From the IMG/VR virus record IMGVR_UViG_3300008267_005791, positions 1 through 64,000 of that record: a stretch of 64,000 nucleotides of DNA; one strand, written 5' to 3'. Position 1 is the stretch's first letter. Every line of letters begins with the position of its first letter. Below are positions 8,770-19,724 of the stretch, piece after piece. The notes below the pieces were generated by a model. The model was not told where the DNA came from. It saw only the letters and a program-made list of their open reading frames with translations, and searched no databases. Source of the stretch: a virus. A program made the position numbers and the translations under genes.

Positions 8770-11700
8770 ATGTTAGAAAGTTCATCACCAATATACACTT
8801 TTACGGAATCAGATTACGATTCATCTTCACCTAAATTTATAACGAATTCTGATTTCCCTAGAAATCTACGATTTGCAACTAAAGTAATCCCATTAAAACT
8901 AAGTAATAAAAATCATGGTGTAGTAACAATTGAGATTCACCCTTCCGATAATATAGATTACGGATGCGTGTCTTTTATACATCCTAACGGAGCCTCAACA
9001 TCAGTGTCTGCAACTAAAGATGGTTTATATGTTCCGTCAGATTCATCGTTAATGAATGTGAATGTGTTTATGAAAGATGGTCTTAGAGGAAATACAAGGT
9101 TTTATATTATAGTAAACTCCGACCAAACCAAAACTTCGGATATATTATTGATTAATATTGGTTTGGGTCAAATTAAAGTTAAAGATGAGGTATCTTCAGT
9201 TTCAATTTCATACGGGTGTCCGGTTAATGTATACTCTTATAATATGGGTATGCATGTTTATTCCCCATATGATTCTATATATTCACCTAAATTAAGGACT
9301 ATACTATATTCTTTTACAGAATTATCTCAATGGACAAATAACACTTTAGTTTATTCCTCACGATTATTTAATAATCCATCTTTACCATATTATTATGGGT
9401 ATGGTAATAAAGTATATAAAGTTGGTGGGTCACTTGATAGAGCTTTCGGTACAACTACTTATTATAGAACAATTAAAAAAAATGCCTTCTCAAAAGTAAA
9501 AACAACAACAATAACAGATGGACCTAGGTCGTATTACGATTCAATTAAAGATGAATCACCAGCTTGTGTGGTTCCAAAAATGAGTGATATTGGTAAAATT
9601 AAAGAAATAATATTATCGGAAACAATATCACAACCACTTACCTATCGTTATTATTTTGGGTTTGACAATAAAATTAGAGAAAACTCAAGTAAAAATACTT
9701 TTACTTTATATAGTTTTACCAATAAATCTCATTACCCAATCATAGGTTCTGTTCACGCGTTAATTAAATTAGGTGCGGGATTATTAAATGGTTATGATTA
9801 TAGTGAATTTGATTGGAGAAAAATAGTAAGTTTCCAAGGAATGTCAGGAATCATGAATTGGAAAAGTGGGAATAATTTTGCAGCCGCTGGTGCTGGTGTG
9901 GGTGTTGCAAGTTTAGCGTTAAACGCCATAATTGTTGCCGGTACTTGTGTTTGTACATACACAGCCGCATCAACAATTATGGGTCTGAATGTTATCCCCG
10001 GTATAGGTACAATAATAGCCATTGGACTTTTGGCGGTTTTTATAGTAATTAAACTTTTCAAAAAAACAACGATAGTTACTCAAGAAGATTGTAAAATATT
10101 CTTACATAGATATTGCTCAACACCATATATAGAAACTAATCGTAAATTGTTTAATAAAAATGGTTCCAACGCCACCGCTGGATTTTATTGTGACGGTATT
10201 TACTATTATTATCAAAATTATGACGGAATAATAACAAGTAAGACCGAATGTTCCGGAAGTTTTTATAATTATTTCCAAGAAGGGTCTACAAACATAACCT
10301 ATTCTCAACAATCTTCAATAACACCGGACAATCCAACATTAGTAACACTTTGGGAACATTTAATAGTATTACCTTACACATCAGGTAAACCAGAACCAAT
10401 CTGTAAGGGAACCATTTACTATAGTATATTATATGAAAAGGAAGTACCTAACAATTGTTGTGGTTTAGAAATATTCACCCCAACAAAAATTACGATTCCG
10501 GCTGGTCAAGAGTTTAGTTGTATTAGTCAATTAGATGCAAATAATAAGGCTAAAACATTATTAGACACATCGTATGAGTATGCTATAACACATGGAAATT
10601 ATTCAGAATCAATTCCGGATGAATATTACGGAATTTTAGATTCAAAATTTACAAACGTATCGTGGGTAGAATTTGAGCTTTTAAACTCTTCAGTTATTTC
10701 AGAATCTGTAAGATTATTTTTTGATAATAGAGATATGTTAGGATTAATAGTTGGTAAAACCGTTTATTTTGACCCTTCTGGATGTCAAAAAGCTTTAGAA
10801 GGGTATTACACCGGTGCACCATATGGAGGTAGTAATGACGAAAACCCATCAAAAATACTTATTAATCAACCGGTAAAAACATATCAAGTAGAGTCCGGTA
10901 AAATAAAAACAATCACTAATGAGACAAAAACCATAACCTTCTACCCTTCATATATTAGTAATTGGTTTTTAACTGATGTATCTATTTCATCATTACTTCA
11001 AATTAAACAATTAATGGATGATTCTAGAACTTTTGACCCAACAACACTAGAAAATAATGTTAAGTGCTACCAAGGTTTGATTAAAAAAACATCCTCAGAT
11101 TATTCAGTTGTTCAAGATTTATTACTATTTTCCGGAAATACTTATGTTCCGGCACCTGAAGGATTTTATTTACCTCTAATAGATTGGATTGAGTACAACC
11201 CTTTTTATTATAGTAAACCTGATGAAATAGTGTTAAATATTTCTGAAAATTGTGATACTAAAACTATTAAAGGATTTAATATTATTGGTATTAGTAAAAC
11301 AACAAATAGTAACACTCCGGTTCATAATGAAGTTACAGTTGAGGTTATTGTGAAAAGTGTTAACAACAAATCTAAAACATATACCGCAACAACATCCTCA
11401 ACATTAACTAAAACATTAATACCTTACGGCTCTTTCTTTAATTCATCTGATATTATAAGTGAAATTACAATAACTAAAATTTTAACAAAGTCGCCGTTAA
11501 ATAATATAACATATTCAATAGGAGGGTCATATCTATGTCCAAATATTAATAACACAATAATACCTTGTGGTGGCACATTTTCCCCAAACGCGAATAATTC
11601 AAATTTAAGTGTTGGTTATTATGAAATGATAACAAATATTGGTGAATTAACTGGTATCACATCAATAGATTTTAACGCCGGAGACACCCCTGATAGATTT

Positions 11701-12999
11701 CAAATTTACTGGAACGATAAATTAGTTGGGGATTCTTTATTTGTGGGGGATTCTTTAAATAGTTCTAATCGTCAATATTATATTAATGAAATTTTAAAAA
11801 TAAAATCATTAAATAAATTTGTATTTGAGAATAATGTGTGGAAACAAACAATACCACAAAAAATTAACACATCGTATTCATTATCTGACATAGCAAGTAA
11901 TGGCGTTAGACTTTCAGAAAATTCAGTACCTTCACCTCAAGTAGGTGTTGATAGGTATTATGGTGCCGATATTTCTGATGGGAACGTAAGATTAAAGTTT
12001 AATAAATTAACATCTTTACCATCATACATTAGAATTGTTATAATCTCACCATTAGGTGGTTCTAATTGGGTTATTGATAAATTAAATTGTAATACCCCAC
12101 CTAGTATAATACCATTCAAATACAGACTTAATGGTGATGGTACAACATTATCAAAAACTAATCAATTTGGTTTTGTTTTTAACGATGCAAAGGATTCCAT
12201 ATCATTTTCAAGATGTAACGAGTTTTCACTTTCAAGTCCATACCTAAAAAGGACAGCGTCTTTACAAATAAAATCACCAATAGGTGAAATACCAATTACA
12301 TTAAAAATATATAAAAACGACATATTTTTTTCTAGTGTAACATCAACCACAATTCAAAACGAATGGTCTTTAGGTGGTACTTTATTATCCAGTACTATTA
12401 ACTGTGAAAATGTTAATGATTATTATACATTTAGTATTGATTACACACAACCTATAACATATGTTGCTAGAGTATATATTACAACCTCCTTCAGTTCCTA
12501 TAATACATTGGGTCAATATTTGGGGGTGGGGAATAATTATAATTACATCGCACAAGAAATACCAACATTATTACCAACACCAACACCAACAACTACACCG
12601 ACACCAACACCCGCACCAGCATATTTTATAGCTACTTTAACGGTGGGTAATATTAGAGAAATAACATGGGGTTACATGTTTAATAATTTTGGGTCAATCA
12701 CTAACCAATCTATTAATCTTCCTATTGGGGGGACAAACATTATTCTTAAATCGGTGTTTTGGACGTTAAATTCCGATGGACTAGGAGGTACCTTTACAAT
12801 TAGAATATCTAACAATTCGAGTACAATAATCCCAAATTGGACAAGATTTGTTGTTCTAGGTAATTTGGAAGTTTTCCGAGCATCCATGATTGAGGTGGGG
12901 TATAAATCTTCTGGTGAATTTTGGGAGTGGTCTCAACCCGTAGCGAGGTCACCATTTGGTTTAATTAATGGACAAACGAGAACAATAACTTTAACATAA
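8770..12999 (+). CDS. Giant beta-rich adhesin with an internal hydrophobic (membrane-like) segment
   Basis: 1409 residues; starts 12 bases after the previous stop. Most of it is Ser/Thr/Asn/Tyr-rich beta sequence without a family I recognise. Residues ~370-435 are exceptional: a Gly/Ala-rich stretch (AAAGAGVGVASLALNAIIVA), then a second hydrophobic run ending GLLAVFIVIKLFKKTT. These look like two membrane-spanning helices closed by basic residues. A Thr-Pro linker (DNA 12572-12624) near residues ~1268-1285 precedes a C-terminal ~120-residue beta domain (YFIATLTVGNIREITWGYMF...). Position within the adhesin run suggests a virion surface protein; the hydrophobic segment could insert into host membrane or pack inside a trimer. 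Confidence 0.55.
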   Translation: MLESSSPIYTFTESDYDSSSPKFITNSDFPRNLRFATKVIPLKLSNKNHGVVTIEIHPSDNIDYGCVSFIHPNGASTSVSATKDGLYVPSDSSLMNVNVFMKDGLRGNTRFYIIVNSDQTKTSDILLINIGLGQIKVKDEVSSVSISYGCPVNVYSYNMGMHVYSPYDSIYSPKLRTILYSFTELSQWTNNTLVYSSRLFNNPSLPYYYGYGNKVYKVGGSLDRAFGTTTYYRTIKKNAFSKVKTTTITDGPRSYYDSIKDESPACVVPKMSDIGKIKEIILSETISQPLTYRYYFGFDNKIRENSSKNTFTLYSFTNKSHYPIIGSVHALIKLGAGLLNGYDYSEFDWRKIVSFQGMSGIMNWKSGNNFAAAGAGVGVASLALNAIIVAGTCVCTYTAASTIMGLNVIPGIGTIIAIGLLAVFIVIKLFKKTTIVTQEDCKIFLHRYCSTPYIETNRKLFNKNGSNATAGFYCDGIYYYYQNYDGIITSKTECSGSFYNYFQEGSTNITYSQQSSITPDNPTLVTLWEHLIVLPYTSGKPEPICKGTIYYSILYEKEVPNNCCGLEIFTPTKITIPAGQEFSCISQLDANNKAKTLLDTSYEYAITHGNYSESIPDEYYGILDSKFTNVSWVEFELLNSSVISESVRLFFDNRDMLGLIVGKTVYFDPSGCQKALEGYYTGAPYGGSNDENPSKILINQPVKTYQVESGKIKTITNETKTITFYPSYISNWFLTDVSISSLLQIKQLMDDSRTFDPTTLENNVKCYQGLIKKTSSDYSVVQDLLLFSGNTYVPAPEGFYLPLIDWIEYNPFYYSKPDEIVLNISENCDTKTIKGFNIIGISKTTNSNTPVHNEVTVEVIVKSVNNKSKTYTATTSSTLTKTLIPYGSFFNSSDIISEITITKILTKSPLNNITYSIGGSYLCPNINNTIIPCGGTFSPNANNSNLSVGYYEMITNIGELTGITSIDFNAGDTPDRFQIYWNDKLVGDSLFVGDSLNSSNRQYYINEILKIKSLNKFVFENNVWKQTIPQKINTSYSLSDIASNGVRLSENSVPSPQVGVDRYYGADISDGNVRLKFNKLTSLPSYIRIVIISPLGGSNWVIDKLNCNTPPSIIPFKYRLNGDGTTLSKTNQFGFVFNDAKDSISFSRCNEFSLSSPYLKRTASLQIKSPIGEIPITLKIYKNDIFFSSVTSTTIQNEWSLGGTLLSSTINCENVNDYYTFSIDYTQPITYVARVYITTSFSSYNTLGQYLGVGNNYNYIAQEIPTLLPTPTPTTTPTPTPAPAYFIATLTVGNIREITWGYMFNNFGSITNQSINLPIGGTNIILKSVFWTLNSDGLGGTFTIRISNNSSTIIPNWTRFVVLGNLEVFRASMIEVGYKSSGEFWEWSQPVARSPFGLINGQTRTITLT

Positions 13000-13028
13000 T
13001 TACATAATAAAAAAAAGAATTAAATAAA

Positions 13029-16000
13029 ATGAAACAATTTGATGTAAGATTAAATCAACAAACTAGCGATGGTATCTACTCCATTTATTATAATGTAGGA
13101 AATGTAAGAAAACTTTCATATATATATAACCCAATAGGGGTTAGCCAAGATTTGGCAACTAATATACCTGAATTGAGTTTAACAACTAACACAGGTGTTA
13201 GAGTTGAGGTACCCGATAACGCATCATATATTTCTGTGGTGAAAACTAATTTCTCTGATAAAGAATTATTAACTTTTAGTAGATATGATAAGTTACCTTT
13301 AAGTTCAGGAACTACGGATGGATTTACATATTCTACCACAAATAGTAGTTTTTCTTTTAAACCCGGGAATTATTATCTTAGAGAAGTTGAGTTAAGTATT
13401 AACATTTGGACAAACGAATCATTTGTATTTAAACTACATTTATTTAAAAATGGTGTTGAAATTAAAGAATCAACTAAAACGATTAGTTCTGTTAAAGACA
13501 ATACTAACGTTGTTCCCACTGTAAGACCTATTAGTGATTTTCCGGGAAAAATTTATAGTAGTGGATACGCCCATTGGTTTCTCCAAACTAACCCCTATAA
13601 AGAAGATTTTTATTGGGCGCCAGAAACTTTTGAGTGGGGTAGAGACGTATTAGGTCAAAATAAAGATACAATTTTTATTAGGTCTAATGTTCCTTATGTG
13701 GGAACACCTCCGTCTGGTTACACAGTTAAATCTGTACTTACTCTCCCTGGTTCTGCTAGAAGACAATCCGGTCACGATTTAATTAATGATAACCCCTCCG
13801 TTCTAAGTATTGATAATGTAAATGTTAACACTAACGATGTTTACACTTTTAAAATATCATCAACCTCTGATTTTGAGTTTTCAAGTAAATTAACCTTTAA
13901 AACGATAAGTTCGGGTAGTACATCTACGGAGTTTCGTAAAGACGTTGGACTTGGCAGTACGTATGCTAGAGGCGGTATGTACGATTTGAGAAATACTTTA
14001 TATAGGGCGGATAACCCTAATAGAACTTTTTTTTCTACAGATATTTTATATACCGAATGTCCGTCAAATCAAGAATGGATAGTAACACCAACACCGACAA
14101 GAACTCCTACAAGAACCCCTAAACCGACAAGAACTCCTACAAGAACCCCTAAACCAACAAGGACACCTACAAGGACTCCTAAACCAACACCAACACCAAC
14201 AAAAACACAAACATCAACTCCAACACAAACACCAACTCCAACACAAACACCACCAACTATTGTACCTTTATGTTCTGTTTTATATAACGATAATGACGAT
14301 AATGTATATTATTACTCTGTTTCAACAAACACATCAATAAAGTTATCCCTAACAAACGCAAATAGAGGTGGTAACACTTATAAGGGTGGTCCTGATATTG
14401 CTCACACAAAAAATAAACTTTGGTTGATGAATGAATCAGGTTTCTCTGAATATAATATAAAATTACCTAGTTTTTATTCAAATTATAATAGATTAATAAC
14501 CTACTCAGATAATTTCTATCCGGATAATGGACTTACAGCAATTTCAGATACCGTTCTTTTGGGTGTAAATAGTCTCTTTAATCCAAGAAGGGTGGTTGAG
14601 ATTAATGTGTCGGGGGCAAAAACAACCATTAAAAATAAATTTGAATTAATTGCTAATAGATATATCACCGGAGATTTTTATAAAACAACCACCAATAAAT
14701 TTTTAGCCCTTAATACAGATAGGAATAGCGATATTTGTTACTTGAGTCAATGGAATTATTTAACAGGTGAACTAGAAGTTGATACTCCACTATCTTTATC
14801 TAATAATAGTTGTGATACATATGGTATTTTTGCGAGTGATGATAATATTTATATAACCTCAATTAACTCTGGTGGTACATCGACTAATCTATATTTAATT
14901 AATAAATTGTATCCATATAACGCTGTATATGTTAATACAATTAATAATCTTGTCTTTGGTGCATCTCAAATACCTGAATGTGTTACATTAGGTTTAGGGG
15001 AATTACCTCCAACACCAACACCAACACCTACAAAAACAATTGGTTTATCCCCAACTCCAACAACAACACCAACACAAACAATTGGTTTATCCCCAACAAC
15101 AACACCAACACAAACAAAAACGCCAACACAAACAAAAACGCCAACAAAAACACCAACACCAACAAGGACTCAAACTTTAACCCCGACTCCAACAACAACA
15201 CCAACACAAACAATCGATTTATCTCCAACTACAACGCCAACACAAACAAAAACCCCAACAAAAACTCCAACACAAACACCAACACAAACACCAACACAAA
15301 CACCAACACCAACACCAACACTTAAACCTATTTATTTAACAAACGTAACATTAACATTTTCCAGTTATAATTGGACAAAACCTCCAACCGGTAAATGGAC
15401 ATTATCCAGCCCAATAAATGGGTCATTTAGAATATCTAATTGGGGTGTATATTCTGAAGGTAATTCTTCATTAGAGACTAATAGTTTTGGGATAAGTACA
15501 ATTGGATTAGATAATATAGTTGAATATGATTTACCTATGGTGGGAGGAACTAAAGGGAGAGTTACCTCAAGTGCGGATTACTATCTTAAACGAGACTACG
15601 TTACAATATCTATTTGGGATGGTACTATTTGGGTTGACACAAATTATACAGTTAAGGATGTTCCATCACCTAATTTTAAATTAAAAACTTTAAGTGGCGA
15701 TATAATTGTTGTAACTATTATTATTGATTATGGAACTAAAAATTATTTTACACCAACTACTAACGCTCGTCTTGGGAATGTCAAAAAACCTAATAATGAA
15801 TATTCCGGTGGTAATAAATGGCAAGCAACTAATTTAGATGTTACAACATATAGAGATGGTACACCTCTTATTGATGCCAGTAATTATACTAATTCACAAT
15901 GGTCATCGTTAATTGAAGGTGCTTGGTGTTACCCAAATGGTAGAATTAATTATGATTATATTGACACATTTGAAAACATACTTTTAGATGATAATTTTGA

Positions 16001-17606
16001 TTACTCCGCAACAACCAATTTATCGTATCAATCAACTATTGATTATTTAGGGAATCCTCATCAATGGTTGCCACACACAATAAACGAAGGGATTAACCCA
16101 ATTAAGGTAGTTCCTACAGGATTAACATTTTCAAATTATAATCAAGTTTTAACAAATAATTCAATTTCTTTAAATTACAGTGGAGAAAGTGTGTATAACA
16201 CATTTAATGGTTTAGGGTCAAATAATATTTATTGTTCATTCCTTATCAAATCTTCAAGGTTAACAAATAATGGTGGAAAATTCTTTAGTCTAAGGGAAAG
16301 TAAAGATGGGGATGAAAGAGGTTTAGTGTCTATAATACCAGTAACAGCATCAACATTTAGATTTGGGTTGTCATTTGGTTCATCATCAATAGTGACTCAA
16401 AGTTCCTCAACATATAATTTTAACCAAATATATCTTGTGGTTGTTAAATATAGTGTATCAACATCCATTAATTCATCACCAACAACTAGTCTCTATGTAT
16501 TTAAGGAATTTGACGATTTAACATTAGAACCTTCCATACCAACTATAGGACCATTAACCGGAAGTCAAAGTGGAATAACCCCAAATGTTATTAGTTTTAA
16601 TCAAGGTATTGGTGTAATATCTTTAATTGACGGACTTAGAGTGTCTAATATTTGGAATATTAAAATAACTATTGGTAATAAACCGGAGTACGGTAAACTT
16701 TATAATTCATATGCCGTTAATGATACAGCTCATGGTGGTTTAGCACCTGAAGGGTTTCGTATTCCGACAAGTGTTGAGTGGAATAATTTAATTGATTCTT
16801 TAGGTGGTTATTCCTCCGGTGGTAAAATGTGTGAAACGGGTTCAAAACATTGGATTCAAAATAAATCTTTTGTAACCACCGATGAAGTTGGATTACGTAT
16901 TTTACCCGCAGGTGTTAGAGGATTCAATAAAGATACAGGTTTTTTTGAATATGAGGAATCTTTTAAATATTTAGCGTCATTTTGGTCGTCAAAAGGTTTA
17001 TTAAATTATAATCAAACAATAACAATAAATTCTGCCAGTAACAATATTGAAATAGATAGTTATATAGAAAAAACAAATGGTCTCTCTGTTCGTTGTATTG
17101 TTGACGATTTTAGTAATTTACCACCAGAATTACCATCTACTGAACCTAATTTGGTTTGTGTTGAATATGAACTTGGCTCAAGTTATTATGAAGGTACTAA
17201 AGCAATAAAAACAAACGAATCAAGTTCTGTTTGGTTACTTAATAATGGTAGGAAGTACGGATTTATATCGTGGAACTCTTGGAAGGTATACGGTTTGGAT
17301 AATTCACCACCTGGCGGAAATAACTACACAAATTCCAATAATTGGACTATTGTAAGTGTTGAGGACGCTAATTCTATAACTGACGGAGGTTGGGTTGATG
17401 AAAATGGTGTTATTAATAATTATGAAGAGCAAACCCCACCAAGAGGAGGTAATGGATGTTATTTTTATTACCTTAATTGTGAAAAAGTGTTTGTAAATAT
17501 TTTTGTTGATGTTGGAACATATAAAACGGTTTTATGTTATCCAAACACAACACCAATTCTCAGTAATTGTTCAATTGTGACAAACTCGGAAATTAATCGT
17601 AAATAG
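13029..17606 (+). CDS. Giant modular adhesin: two Thr-Pro linkers, propeller-like module, FISUMP domain interrupted by LamG-like domain
   Basis: 1525 residues. Order: a beta-rich N-terminal region (1-350); linker 1 (~352-411, with repeated [10 protein letters not shown] units); a propeller-like module (~412-655) with recurrent strand motifs ([23 protein letters not shown]); linker 2 (~660-767); a beta module; then a FISUMP domain. FISUMP begins at [12 protein letters not shown] and should run from GAWCYPNG straight to [12 protein letters not shown]. Here about 240 residues (~978-1218) are inserted, ending [15 protein letters not shown], which looks like a LamG/concanavalin-type sandwich. FISUMP then resumes ([42 protein letters not shown]). 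A final ~170-residue tail has no recognised family. Last gene of the adhesin run, followed by a strong terminator. Confidence 0.6.
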   Translation: MKQFDVRLNQQTSDGIYSIYYNVGNVRKLSYIYNPIGVSQDLATNIPELSLTTNTGVRVEVPDNASYISVVKTNFSDKELLTFSRYDKLPLSSGTTDGFTYSTTNSSFSFKPGNYYLREVELSINIWTNESFVFKLHLFKNGVEIKESTKTISSVKDNTNVVPTVRPISDFPGKIYSSGYAHWFLQTNPYKEDFYWAPETFEWGRDVLGQNKDTIFIRSNVPYVGTPPSGYTVKSVLTLPGSARRQSGHDLINDNPSVLSIDNVNVNTNDVYTFKISSTSDFEFSSKLTFKTISSGSTSTEFRKDVGLGSTYARGGMYDLRNTLYRADNPNRTFFSTDILYTECPSNQEWIVTPTPTRTPTRTPKPTRTPTRTPKPTRTPTRTPKPTPTPTKTQTSTPTQTPTPTQTPPTIVPLCSVLYNDNDDNVYYYSVSTNTSIKLSLTNANRGGNTYKGGPDIAHTKNKLWLMNESGFSEYNIKLPSFYSNYNRLITYSDNFYPDNGLTAISDTVLLGVNSLFNPRRVVEINVSGAKTTIKNKFELIANRYITGDFYKTTTNKFLALNTDRNSDICYLSQWNYLTGELEVDTPLSLSNNSCDTYGIFASDDNIYITSINSGGTSTNLYLINKLYPYNAVYVNTINNLVFGASQIPECVTLGLGELPPTPTPTPTKTIGLSPTPTTTPTQTIGLSPTTTPTQTKTPTQTKTPTKTPTPTRTQTLTPTPTTTPTQTIDLSPTTTPTQTKTPTKTPTQTPTQTPTQTPTPTPTLKPIYLTNVTLTFSSYNWTKPPTGKWTLSSPINGSFRISNWGVYSEGNSSLETNSFGISTIGLDNIVEYDLPMVGGTKGRVTSSADYYLKRDYVTISIWDGTIWVDTNYTVKDVPSPNFKLKTLSGDIIVVTIIIDYGTKNYFTPTTNARLGNVKKPNNEYSGGNKWQATNLDVTTYRDGTPLIDASNYTNSQWSSLIEGAWCYPNGRINYDYIDTFENILLDDNFDYSATTNLSYQSTIDYLGNPHQWLPHTINEGINPIKVVPTGLTFSNYNQVLTNNSISLNYSGESVYNTFNGLGSNNIYCSFLIKSSRLTNNGGKFFSLRESKDGDERGLVSIIPVTASTFRFGLSFGSSSIVTQSSSTYNFNQIYLVVVKYSVSTSINSSPTTSLYVFKEFDDLTLEPSIPTIGPLTGSQSGITPNVISFNQGIGVISLIDGLRVSNIWNIKITIGNKPEYGKLYNSYAVNDTAHGGLAPEGFRIPTSVEWNNLIDSLGGYSSGGKMCETGSKHWIQNKSFVTTDEVGLRILPAGVRGFNKDTGFFEYEESFKYLASFWSSKGLLNYNQTITINSASNNIEIDSYIEKTNGLSVRCIVDDFSNLPPELPSTEPNLVCVEYELGSSYYEGTKAIKTNESSSVWLLNNGRKYGFISWNSWKVYGLDNSPPGGNNYTNSNNWTIVSVEDANSITDGGWVDENGVINNYEEQTPPRGGNGCYFYYLNCEKVFVNIFVDVGTYKTVLCYPNTTPILSNCSIVTNSEINRK
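14084..14260 (+). repeat. Thr-Pro linker repeat 1 of the 13029 adhesin
   Basis: Low-complexity DNA encoding [13 protein letters not shown]-type sequence. A unit of about 33 bases (ACAAGAACTCCTAC...CCTAAACC) is repeated three times, then ACACCAACN units follow. The alternating Arg/Lys makes this linker more basic than the others. Confidence 0.85.
15008..15328 (+). repeat. Thr-Pro linker repeat 2 of the 13029 adhesin
   Basis: About 320 bases of ACNCCNACN repeats, the longest linker in the window. A higher-order unit encoding [10 protein letters not shown] (or TIDLSP) recurs three to four times, so the linker itself grew by duplication of a 30-45 base block. Confidence 0.85.
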
Positions 17607-17610
17607 GATA

Positions 17611-17652
17611 AATAACTTTAACATTATTATAGTGTTAAAGTTATTTTTTTTT
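17611..17652 (+). terminator. Rho-independent terminator of the adhesin operon
   Basis: Perfect 13-bp stem: AATAACTTTAACA (17611-17623) and TGTTAAAGTTATT (17633-17645) around a 9-base loop, running into nine T's. It lies 5 bases after the stop at 17606. Confidence 0.9.
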
Positions 17653-17703
17653 ATATTTATTTATTTTTTTAAAATTGTATTTTTTAAATAAATTAAGATA
17701 AAT

Positions 17704-18951
17704 ATGAAAATTTTTGTGCAAATCGCGTCCTATCGTGACCCCCAACTTATTCCAACAATTAAGTCAATGTTGGAGAATGCAAAAAAACCTAAAAATTTAG
17801 TAATTGGAATCTGTCGTCAATATCACCCGGAAGACGGGTTTGATGATTTATCTGAATACGCAAAAGATAAAAGATTTAGAGTTGTTGATGTTCTATACAC
17901 CGAATCTAAAGGTGTTTGTTGGGCTAGAAACCAAGTACAACAATTATATAAAGGTGAGGAATATACCTTACAAATTGATTCTCATATGAGATTTGAGAAG
18001 GATTGGGATGACACCTTAATTAAAATGATTAAACAACTTCAAAAGAAAGGATTTAAGAAACCTTTATTAACAGGATATGTTTCTTCATTTGACCCTGACA
18101 ATGACCCTGCAGGTAGAGTCAAAGAACCTTGGAGAATGTCGTTTGATAGATTTATACCAGAAGGGGCTGTCTTCTTCTTACCTGAAACAATTCCGGGGTG
18201 GGAAACTCTTACAGAACCCGTTACCTCAAGATTTTATTCTGCACATATGGCATTTACATTGGGTCAATTCAGTGTTGAGGTTCAACACGACCCTGAGTTC
18301 TATTTCCACGGTGAGGAAATATCAATCGCTGTTAGAGCGTTCACCCACGGATATGATTTATTTCACCCACACAAAACCGTTATTTGGCACGAATATACTC
18401 GTAAGGGTAGAACCAAACAATGGGATGATGATAAAGAGTGGGGTAAGAAAAATGAATTGTCTCATTTAAAAAATCGTCAATTATTTGGTATGGATGGTGA
18501 AGAGGTTACTATGGATTTTAGTTATTACGGTTTTGGGACTGAAAGAACATTAAAAGATTATGAGATTTATTCAGGTCTTAAATTTTCAAATAGAGCTGTA
18601 CAACAATATACATTAGATAAACATTACGCTCCAAATCCAACAATTTATGAAACTGAAGAAGAATGGTTGGCAAGTTATGCTAGCATCTTTAAGCATTGTA
18701 TTGATATTGGATTTACTCAAGTCCCGGAAAAGGATTATGAGTTTTGGGTTGTTGCTTTTCACGATGAAAATGATGAAACGATAAATAGAAAAGATGCTGA
18801 CATCAATGAGATTAATAATATGATGAGAGACCCTGACGGGTATTGTAAAGTTTGGAGAGAATTTCAAACAACTCATAAACCAAAATACTGGGTTGTTTGG
18901 CCGTTTAGTAAGTCAAAAGGTTGGTGTGAAAGAATAACGGGGAATTTATAA
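17704..18951 (+). CDS. GlcNAc-transferase-like glycosyltransferase (Skp1-GnT1-related, GT60-like)
   Basis: 415 residues. The N-terminus MKIFVQIASYRDPQLIPTI, followed by LVIGICRQYHPED and KGVCWARNQVQQLYKGEEYTLQIDSHMRFEKDWD, is the signature of the 'Glycosyltransferase (GlcNAc)' family. The DSH triplet stands for the metal/nucleotide-binding DxH. A later PRF/FYSAHMAFTLGQF segment and HDPEFYFHGEEISIAVRAFTHGYDLFHP also fit. The studied eukaryotic member adds GlcNAc to hydroxyproline of Skp1; bacterial and phage members have unknown targets. First gene of a six-gene glycosyltransferase run, 98 bases after the adhesin terminator region; a TATTTATT sequence at 17654-17661 may start transcription. 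Confidence 0.7.
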   Translation: MKIFVQIASYRDPQLIPTIKSMLENAKKPKNLVIGICRQYHPEDGFDDLSEYAKDKRFRVVDVLYTESKGVCWARNQVQQLYKGEEYTLQIDSHMRFEKDWDDTLIKMIKQLQKKGFKKPLLTGYVSSFDPDNDPAGRVKEPWRMSFDRFIPEGAVFFLPETIPGWETLTEPVTSRFYSAHMAFTLGQFSVEVQHDPEFYFHGEEISIAVRAFTHGYDLFHPHKTVIWHEYTRKGRTKQWDDDKEWGKKNELSHLKNRQLFGMDGEEVTMDFSYYGFGTERTLKDYEIYSGLKFSNRAVQQYTLDKHYAPNPTIYETEEEWLASYASIFKHCIDIGFTQVPEKDYEFWVVAFHDENDETINRKDADINEINNMMRDPDGYCKVWREFQTTHKPKYWVVWPFSKSKGWCERITGNL

Positions 18952-18954
18952 TAT

Positions 18955-19722
18955 ATGAAAATTTGTTTTGCAACTGAAGTTACATATCCTAATTATGTAA
19001 AAAGACTTAAGTTATCATCATTAAAAGATTTTTTAGATAAAAAATTATATGATTTTGATATATCATATTATATTTCAACAAACCTCCCTAATGAGTTTAG
19101 TGAATATGAATCAAATAATTTTATTAAAATTTTTAATATTGAGGATTTACGTAAAAATAATCTTAAATCAAAAGAGTTAGAATTATTACCGGAAGACCCT
19201 CGAGGGTTATACCCATCAAGATATCCTTGGAATTTAAGACGTTTTATCGTTGAGCAAGCGGCAATTGATGGTTTTGATTATATTATATATGTTGATGCCG
19301 ATAATCAATTTCACATACATTTAACAGGTGAGGAAATTTTTAATGAATTAAAATTAAAATATGAACCAAATACCGTTAAAACAAATTCAGCAATTTTTAA
19401 ATATTCAAATAAAACACCTGATGATGTTTTTAATTATCACGATGATTATATTAATCATTTTAATTTAAATTTTAATGTTGATGATTACGATACAATAGAT
19501 GGTCCTTGTCAAGTTTTTATTGGTGATACCAATCAAGATATTATTAGATTTGTTGATAATTGGCATAAGTACACAACTTTTGGGTATGAAAAAGAATTTG
19601 GTTATGGTTACGGTAATAATAAACACGGAAACTTATCTTTTGTTATTCCAATATCCGGATTTAAATTAAAATGGGAATCATTCCCATTTTATCCAAATCA
19701 TAAAGTAGAAGATAGATATTAA
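18955..19722 (+). CDS. GT-A-fold glycosyltransferase-like protein
   Basis: 255 residues. It begins MKICFATEVTYPNYVKRLKLSS and has FDYIIYVDADNQFHIHLTGEE near residue 110. There the D-A-D fits the DxD donor/metal motif at the end of a beta strand, and TIDGPCQVFIGDTNQDIIRFVDNW sits in the acceptor-side half. No exact family recognised. The gene starts 3 bases after the previous stop and ends 2 bases before the next start, so it is co-translated with its neighbours and probably extends the same glycan. Confidence 0.5.
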   Translation: MKICFATEVTYPNYVKRLKLSSLKDFLDKKLYDFDISYYISTNLPNEFSEYESNNFIKIFNIEDLRKNNLKSKELELLPEDPRGLYPSRYPWNLRRFIVEQAAIDGFDYIIYVDADNQFHIHLTGEEIFNELKLKYEPNTVKTNSAIFKYSNKTPDDVFNYHDDYINHFNLNFNVDDYDTIDGPCQVFIGDTNQDIIRFVDNWHKYTTFGYEKEFGYGYGNNKHGNLSFVIPISGFKLKWESFPFYPNHKVEDRY

Positions 19723-19724
19723 TT

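Noticed and set aside
14978-15325. Asn-Thr repeat protein in another plus frame
   Set aside because: This is a shifted reading of linker 2 of the 13029 gene; shifted ACACCAACA always gives Asn-Thr runs.
6976-17606. Diversity-generating retroelement acting on the FISUMP (C-type-lectin-like) domains
   Set aside because: FISUMP resembles known retroelement targets, but I found no reverse transcriptase motif and no paired template/variable repeats with A-specific differences in the window. One could lie outside it.
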